This document shows positions 5,995 to 9,733 of a stretch of 9,733 nucleotides of DNA, piece by piece. Position 1 is the first letter of the stretch, and every line of letters starts with the position of its first letter. This stretch comes from an uncultured Collinsella sp. (lineage in GTDB: Bacteria; Actinomycetota; Coriobacteriia; Coriobacteriales; Coriobacteriaceae). A program made the position numbers and the translations under genes. The notes below the pieces were generated by a model. The model was not told the origin of the DNA, ran no database searches, and saw only the letters and a list, made by a program, of their open reading frames with translations. The DNA lies in assembly GCA_902470345.1 (NCBI GenBank), contig CABRGB010000062.1, positions 1 through 9,733 on the forward strand. Direction: 5' to 3'.

Positions 5995-7371
5995 ATGTGG
6001 GCATACGAGACGACGTTCTATCAGATCTATCCGCTGGGCTTTTGCGGAGCTCCGCGCGAAAACGCCGCCCCCGTTGCCGAGGATGAGCTCGCCCAGGCCG
6101 CCGATGCCACAGCTAGCTCCGATGCCCCCATTATGAAAATCGCCCAATGGGCCGACTACCTGCAGGAACTCGGTATTGGCGCCGTGCTCATCAACCCGCC
6201 GCTCGAATCCGACAGCCATGGCTACGACACGCGCAGCCTGCGCCATATCGACCGTCGCCTGGGTGGGGATGCCGATTTTGCCGCAGTGTGCGAGACGCTG
6301 CATGCCCACGGCATCCGCGTGGTGCTCGATGCCGTCTTCAACCACGTCGGTCGCGGTTTTTGGGCCTTCCGCGATGTGCAGGAGCGCAAGTGGGACTCGC
6401 CCTACAAAGACTGGTTCCACATCAGCTTTGACGGCGACTCCTGCTATGGCGACGGCTTTTGGTACGAGGGCTGGGAAGGCCATTTTGAGCTCGTGAAGCT
6501 CAACCTGCAAAACCCCGCCGTGGTCGATTACCTGCTCGAGTCCGTGCGTCGCTGGGCCGAGGTCTTTGGCATCGACGGCCTGCGCTTGGACGTCGCCTAT
6601 ATGCTCGACCGCGATTTTATGCGCCGCCTGCACTTCTTTACCCGTGAGCTCAAGCCCGACTTTGTGCTGATCGGCGAGACGCTCCACGGCGACTACAACC
6701 AGATCGTCAACGACGAGATGCTCGATTCCTGTACCAACTACGAGTGCTACAAGGGCCTGTACTCCAGCTTTAATTCGGTCAACATGTTCGAGATCGCCCA
6801 CTCGTTGCACCGTCAGTTTGGCGGTGACCCGTGGTGCATCTACCGCGGCAAGCATCTGCTGTCGTTTGTCGACAACCACGACGTGCCGCGCCTGGCGAGC
6901 ATCCTGACGGACAAGTCCTGCCTGCGCCCCGCCTACGGCATGCTCTTTGGTATGCCGGGCATTCCGTGCGTCTACTACGGTAGCGAGTGGGGGATTACTG
7001 GCGAAAAGGGCGGCCCCGATGGCGATTGGGCGCTGCGACCTGCGCTCGATGAGCCTGCGCCCAACGAGCTGACGGCCTTCATCGAGCAGCTTGCGCACCT
7101 ACGCTCGGCAAACGACGCGGCAGCCCGTGCCCTCAACTACGGCGCTTACCGCAACGTGGTGATCCAGAACAAGCAGCTGCTGTTCGAGCGCGCCTGCGAC
7201 GACGCGGCGGTGCTCGTGGCGGTCAATGCCGTGAACGAGCCCTATGCCTTTGGTGCCGGCGAACTCAACGGGTCCTTCGTCGACCTGCTTGCCGACGATG
7301 CGCCCACGGTCGAGCTGACGGGAACCCTTGAGCTTGCACCCTACGAGGTGCGTTATCTGCTGAGGGCCTAG
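5995..7371 (+). CDS. GH13 alpha-amylase family glycosidase, cytoplasmic
   Basis: A 458-residue glycoside hydrolase family 13 enzyme acting on alpha-glucosidic bonds of maltodextrins, starch fragments or glycogen. The four conserved GH13 regions are in order: DAVFNH (112-117), GLRLDVAY (195-202) with Arg197 and nucleophile Asp199, IGETLHG (226-232) with acid/base Glu228, and FVDNHD (291-296) with transition-state Asp296. The N-terminus YQIYPLGFCGAP (9-20) starts the TIM barrel directly. There is no signal peptide and no N-terminal carbohydrate-binding module, so it should act inside the cell on imported oligosaccharides. A short beta-rich C-terminal domain ends in YEVRYLL. The ATG follows GGAGG (5985-5989) by 5 nt. 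TACAAT at 5954-5959 is a possible -10 without a clear -35. The gene is 3 nt from the next one. Exact specificity (amylase, cyclomaltodextrinase or alpha-glucosidase) cannot be told. Confidence 0.93.
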   Translation: MWAYETTFYQIYPLGFCGAPRENAAPVAEDELAQAADATASSDAPIMKIAQWADYLQELGIGAVLINPPLESDSHGYDTRSLRHIDRRLGGDADFAAVCETLHAHGIRVVLDAVFNHVGRGFWAFRDVQERKWDSPYKDWFHISFDGDSCYGDGFWYEGWEGHFELVKLNLQNPAVVDYLLESVRRWAEVFGIDGLRLDVAYMLDRDFMRRLHFFTRELKPDFVLIGETLHGDYNQIVNDEMLDSCTNYECYKGLYSSFNSVNMFEIAHSLHRQFGGDPWCIYRGKHLLSFVDNHDVPRLASILTDKSCLRPAYGMLFGMPGIPCVYYGSEWGITGEKGGPDGDWALRPALDEPAPNELTAFIEQLAHLRSANDAAARALNYGAYRNVVIQNKQLLFERACDDAAVLVAVNAVNEPYAFGAGELNGSFVDLLADDAPTVELTGTLELAPYEVRYLLRA

Positions 7372-7374
7372 CTC

Positions 7375-7938
7375 GTGGCCGCGCCGGACGAGGGCTATCA
7401 ACATATTGAGCATGGGTTTGAGCCCGTGTTTGACGAGCGCTCGCGCGTTTTGGTACTGGGGTCGTTTCCCTCGGTGCTCTCGCGTGCCAATGCCTTCTAC
7501 TATGGCAATCCGCAGAACCGCTTTTGGCGCGTGATGGCTGTGTGCCTCGGTGTGCCCGTGCCGCCCAACGAGGGCGACCCTTTGGCGGGCAGCGAGCCTG
7601 CGACGCTCGACGCCTCGATTGCCGCCAAGCGCTCCATGCTGCTTAACAGCGGCGTAGCCCTGTGGGATGCGATCGAGAGCTGCGACATTAAGGGTTCGAG
7701 TGACGCCAGCATCAAAAACGTCGTTCCGGCGCATGTCGAGCGCATTACCGGCGCAGCTCCTATCGAGGTCGTTGTCTGTAACGGCGGCACGGCAGGGCGG
7801 CTCTACAAGCGCTATCTACAAGAACGCACGGGGCTGTCGGCCATCGTTCTGCCGTCGACTAGTCCCGCCAATGCGGCATGGCGCCTGGAACGCCTTGTCG
7901 AGCGCTGGCGCGAGGCCGTTGACTGGGGCGCTCTGTAA
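7375..7938 (+). CDS. DNA-deoxyinosine (hypoxanthine-DNA) glycosylase, UDG superfamily family 6-like
   Basis: A 187-residue base-excision repair enzyme of the uracil-DNA glycosylase superfamily. It is expected to remove hypoxanthine formed by adenine deamination. Diagnostic stretches are VLGSFPS (27-33), FYYGNPQNRFW (41-51), ALWDAIESCDIKGSSD (95-110), VVCNGGTA (133-140) and LPSTSPANA (159-167). The GSFPS, YGNPQNRFW and LPSTSPANA set is typical of the Mug-related hypoxanthine-DNA glycosylases rather than of Ung. The length is close to the family norm. It starts with GTG at 7375, preceded by GAGGG (7362-7366) that lies inside the last codons of the amylase gene. The genes are 3 nt apart, so the two are very likely cotranscribed and translationally coupled. 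The pairing of an amylase with a repair enzyme has no obvious functional logic and may be only positional. Confidence 0.92.
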   Translation: MAAPDEGYQHIEHGFEPVFDERSRVLVLGSFPSVLSRANAFYYGNPQNRFWRVMAVCLGVPVPPNEGDPLAGSEPATLDASIAAKRSMLLNSGVALWDAIESCDIKGSSDASIKNVVPAHVERITGAAPIEVVVCNGGTAGRLYKRYLQERTGLSAIVLPSTSPANAAWRLERLVERWREAVDWGAL

Positions 7939-7939
7939 T

Positions 7940-8599
7940 TTAGATATCTGATTGGGCGCGGGTGCTGAGGCGTTTCATGATGGCATGCCAGATCGGTGCG
8001 GGCAGCGCGGGCTTGACGCGCACCATACCGTCGGCATCGACGCTACCGGCATTGCCACCGCCAAGCAGCTGCGCATGTTCAATGGAGCAGCCCATGCGCA
8101 CAGCGCCCACAAGCTTATCCATCGCTTCCGAAAATGGCCGACGCAAGAGGCCCATACGCGGGGAGTGGCGAAGTGCTGCGATGCCGCTGCCGGCACAGAT
8201 GACAACGCCGTCGCACCATGGCAGGTCACGTAGAAGACATGCCCGATACAGGCGGTCGAGAACTTCGTCCACTTGCTTGTTGTTTTTGGAAGCGGCCTGG
8301 ACGACGACATAGATGCGTGTCTCTGTATTTCCAAGGCGATTGAGTATCTGCTCGACAGCGATCATAGCCTCATCGTCAAATGCATCATCAACAGCGAGCA
8401 CCATGCCATCGACCACACCGGCATCATCCGCCTTCAAATCGATCGGGCGGGGGAGCGCGGTGCCAGAAAGCTGAGCATAGGCGGCGATGGCATCCTGCAG
8501 GTCCCAGAGCAAAAACTCAAGATCGGCGCTCTCGGGAATACTGACAAACGCGATGTTATGCAGCGTTTTTGGTACATCGCCGCGTACGGTCGTCTCCAT
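7940..8599 (-). CDS. Uncharacterised 219-aa protein, weak flavodoxin/FMN-reductase-like resemblance
   Basis: A soluble protein of 219 residues with no signal peptide or membrane segment. A strong AAGGAGG (8610-8604) lies 4 nt before the ATG, and codon use matches the neighbours, so the gene is real. The stretch RIYVVVQAASKNNKQVDEVLDRLYRACLLRD has a hydrophobic strand followed by a helix. With LPWCDGVVICAGSGIAAL after it (126-143), it recalls the second half of flavodoxin-like NAD(P)H-dependent FMN reductases, where a late strand is followed by a Trp-x-Gly-Gly type turn. The N-terminal phosphate-binding loop expected of that fold (GSPR-like) is not visible; the N-terminus reads HNIAFVSIPESADLEFL instead. 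If related, it may have lost or altered flavin binding. It is convergent with the glycosylase gene, with 1 nt between the stop codons, and divergent from the aminotransferase. I do not recognise its function. Confidence 0.85.
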   Translation of the reverse strand: METTVRGDVPKTLHNIAFVSIPESADLEFLLWDLQDAIAAYAQLSGTALPRPIDLKADDAGVVDGMVLAVDDAFDDEAMIAVEQILNRLGNTETRIYVVVQAASKNNKQVDEVLDRLYRACLLRDLPWCDGVVICAGSGIAALRHSPRMGLLRRPFSEAMDKLVGAVRMGCSIEHAQLLGGGNAGSVDADGMVRVKPALPAPIWHAIMKRLSTRAQSDI

Positions 8600-8692
8600 G
8601 CCGCCTCCTTTCCGGTTGGTTTCCGTTTAGGTTACACCGTCTGGCGGTGCCTCGCCGCGCTATCCTAGTGCAACCCTTACGAAAGGAACGCC
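8600..8692. promoter_or_regulatory. Divergent promoter region with short inverted repeat
   Basis: This 93-bp spacer must carry promoters for both the 219-aa protein gene and the aminotransferase. A short inverted repeat, CACCG (8635-8639) with CGGTG (8645-8649), lies in its middle and could be a shared operator. TATCCT at 8661-8666 is a possible plus-strand -10, but no well-spaced -35 was found on either strand. Confidence 0.3.
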
Positions 8693-9733
8693 ATGCGCCT
8701 GCCCATGAATACCTCGCTTGCCACGCTCAAGCCCTCCGGCATCCGCCGAATCAACGCGCTCGCCGCTCAGCATCCGGGATGCATTGCGCTTGCGCTCGGC
8801 GAGCCTGATTTTCCCACGCCCGATGTGATTAGCGCCGAGGTGACTGTATCGCTCAATCGCGGTGACACGCATTATCCGCCCAACAACGGTCGCCCCGCCC
8901 TACGCGAGGCACTGTCTGCCTACATGGGGGACGCGGGCCTTACGTTTTCGGCCGACGAGGTCATCCTGACCGACGGCGCGACCGAGGCCCTGTCGGCAAC
9001 ATTCATGGCTATGCTCAACCCCGGCGACGAGGTCATTATCCCCACGCCGGCTTTTGGCCTGTACGAAAGCATCGTCGTGGCCAACCACGCCAAAGCGGTC
9101 TTTTTAGATACGGAGCCTGCGCAATTCCAGATTGACGAAGACGCGCTTCGTGCCTGCGTGACGCCGGCGACCAAGGCCATCGTCATCTGCACGCCCAACA
9201 ATCCTACGGGCTGCATCCTCAACGCGGCATCGCTCGACGCCGTGGCGCGCGTAGCGGAGCAGGCGGGCATCTACGTGGTCTGCGACGACGTATACAACCG
9301 CCTAGTCTATGTGAATGGCTACGAGCGCTTCGCCCAGCGTCACCCAGAGCTTCGTGATCAGACAGTAGTTATCGAGAGCTTCTCCAAACCCTGGGCCATG
9401 ACCGGCTGGCGCCTGGGCTGGCTCGCAGCCGCAGCTCCCGTTATCGCCGAGATCGCAAAGGCCCACCAATACCTAGTATCGAGCGCCGTTTCCTTCGAGA
9501 TGGACGCCGCAGCCCGAGCCCTCACCGTCGACCCAACCCCCATGCTCAAAGTCTACCGAGCCCGCCGCGAGCGCGTGCTCGCAGCCTTAAACGCCATGGG
9601 CCTCGACGTAGTAGAGCCCGCAGGAGCCTTCTACACTTTCCCGAGCATCAAACAGTACGGCCTAACCAGCGAAGACTTCTGTATCAAAGCCATCAAAGAA
9701 GCAAACGTAGCCCTAGTCCCGGGCGACTGTTTC
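8693..9733 (+). CDS. PLP-dependent class I/II aminotransferase, 3' end cut by window
   Basis: The first 347 codons of an open frame that reaches the right edge without a stop. It is a fold-type I PLP aminotransferase of the aspartate-aminotransferase group, transferring an amino group between an amino acid and a 2-oxo acid in the cytoplasm. Visible landmarks are LALGEPDFPTP (33-43), DGATEALSA (94-102), NPTG (170-173), DDVY (198-201) and SFSKPWAMTGWRLG (229-242). Lys232 is the Schiff-base lysine and Arg240 is in the conserved WRLG. GAFYTFP (311-317) and VPGDCF (342-347) are the usual C-terminal substrate-site elements. Family members run to about 380-390 residues, so only about 40 are missing. 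The ATG follows AAAGGAA (8682-8688) by 4 nt. The amino acid used cannot be fixed from sequence. Confidence 0.95.
   Translation, partial: MRLPMNTSLATLKPSGIRRINALAAQHPGCIALALGEPDFPTPDVISAEVTVSLNRGDTHYPPNNGRPALREALSAYMGDAGLTFSADEVILTDGATEALSATFMAMLNPGDEVIIPTPAFGLYESIVVANHAKAVFLDTEPAQFQIDEDALRACVTPATKAIVICTPNNPTGCILNAASLDAVARVAEQAGIYVVCDDVYNRLVYVNGYERFAQRHPELRDQTVVIESFSKPWAMTGWRLGWLAAAAPVIAEIAKAHQYLVSSAVSFEMDAAARALTVDPTPMLKVYRARRERVLAALNAMGLDVVEPAGAFYTFPSIKQYGLTSEDFCIKAIKEANVALVPGDCF

Noticed and set aside
5923..7098. 391-codon minus-strand open frame opposite the amylase
   Set aside because: It is a shadow of the GH13 gene, whose four catalytic regions are intact on the plus strand.
1..9733. 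tRNA, rRNA, phage, transposase or toxin-antitoxin genes
   Set aside because: None was recognised on either strand. All coding space is explained by ordinary metabolic, transport and repair genes plus one uncharacterised protein.

Overview
The window is G+C-rich DNA with strong G/C preference at third codon positions and Shine-Dalgarno motifs before nearly every gene. It contains a FeoA-FeoB fusion, a PTS glucose-type IIA protein, a cytoplasmic GH13 amylase and many fermentative-commensal style genes. This suggests a gut actinobacterium of the Coriobacteriia, most like Collinsella. That assignment is an inference from gene content and style, not from a marker gene.

Layout from left to right. 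The 5' end of a PTS IIA(Glc)-like gene lies on the minus strand (1-374, cut by the window edge). Across a 246-bp divergent spacer, an alpha/beta hydrolase/esterase lies on the plus strand (621-1520). A 642-bp gene-free region follows (1521-2162). It holds a 63-bp hairpin repeat, a tandem array of about 6.4 copies of a 62-bp palindromic unit, a sigma70-like promoter, and two copies of a 16-bp palindrome placed where a repressor of the next gene would bind. The next gene is feoB with an N-terminal FeoA domain (2163-4523), then a SotB-type sugar-efflux MFS transporter (4645-5841). A second copy of the 63-bp hairpin repeat follows (5859-5921). Then come a GH13 alpha-amylase-family enzyme (5995-7371) and, 3 nt later, a family-6 type DNA-deoxyinosine glycosylase (7375-7938). 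A gene of uncertain function on the minus strand (7940-8599) ends 1 nt from the glycosylase stop. A PLP-dependent class I/II aminotransferase (8693 onward) runs off the right edge.

Functionally this is a mix of carbohydrate handling (PTS IIA, esterase, sugar exporter, amylase), ferrous iron uptake, DNA repair and amino-acid metabolism. The genes are mostly single transcription units; only the amylase-glycosylase pair looks like an operon. The protein genes are ordinary. The most unusual material is non-coding: the 62-bp palindromic array directly upstream of the iron-uptake promoter, and the two 63-bp dispersed hairpins at gene 3' ends. Both copies of the 63-bp hairpin carry the same single arm asymmetry. 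No tRNA, rRNA, CRISPR array, transposase or phage gene was seen.
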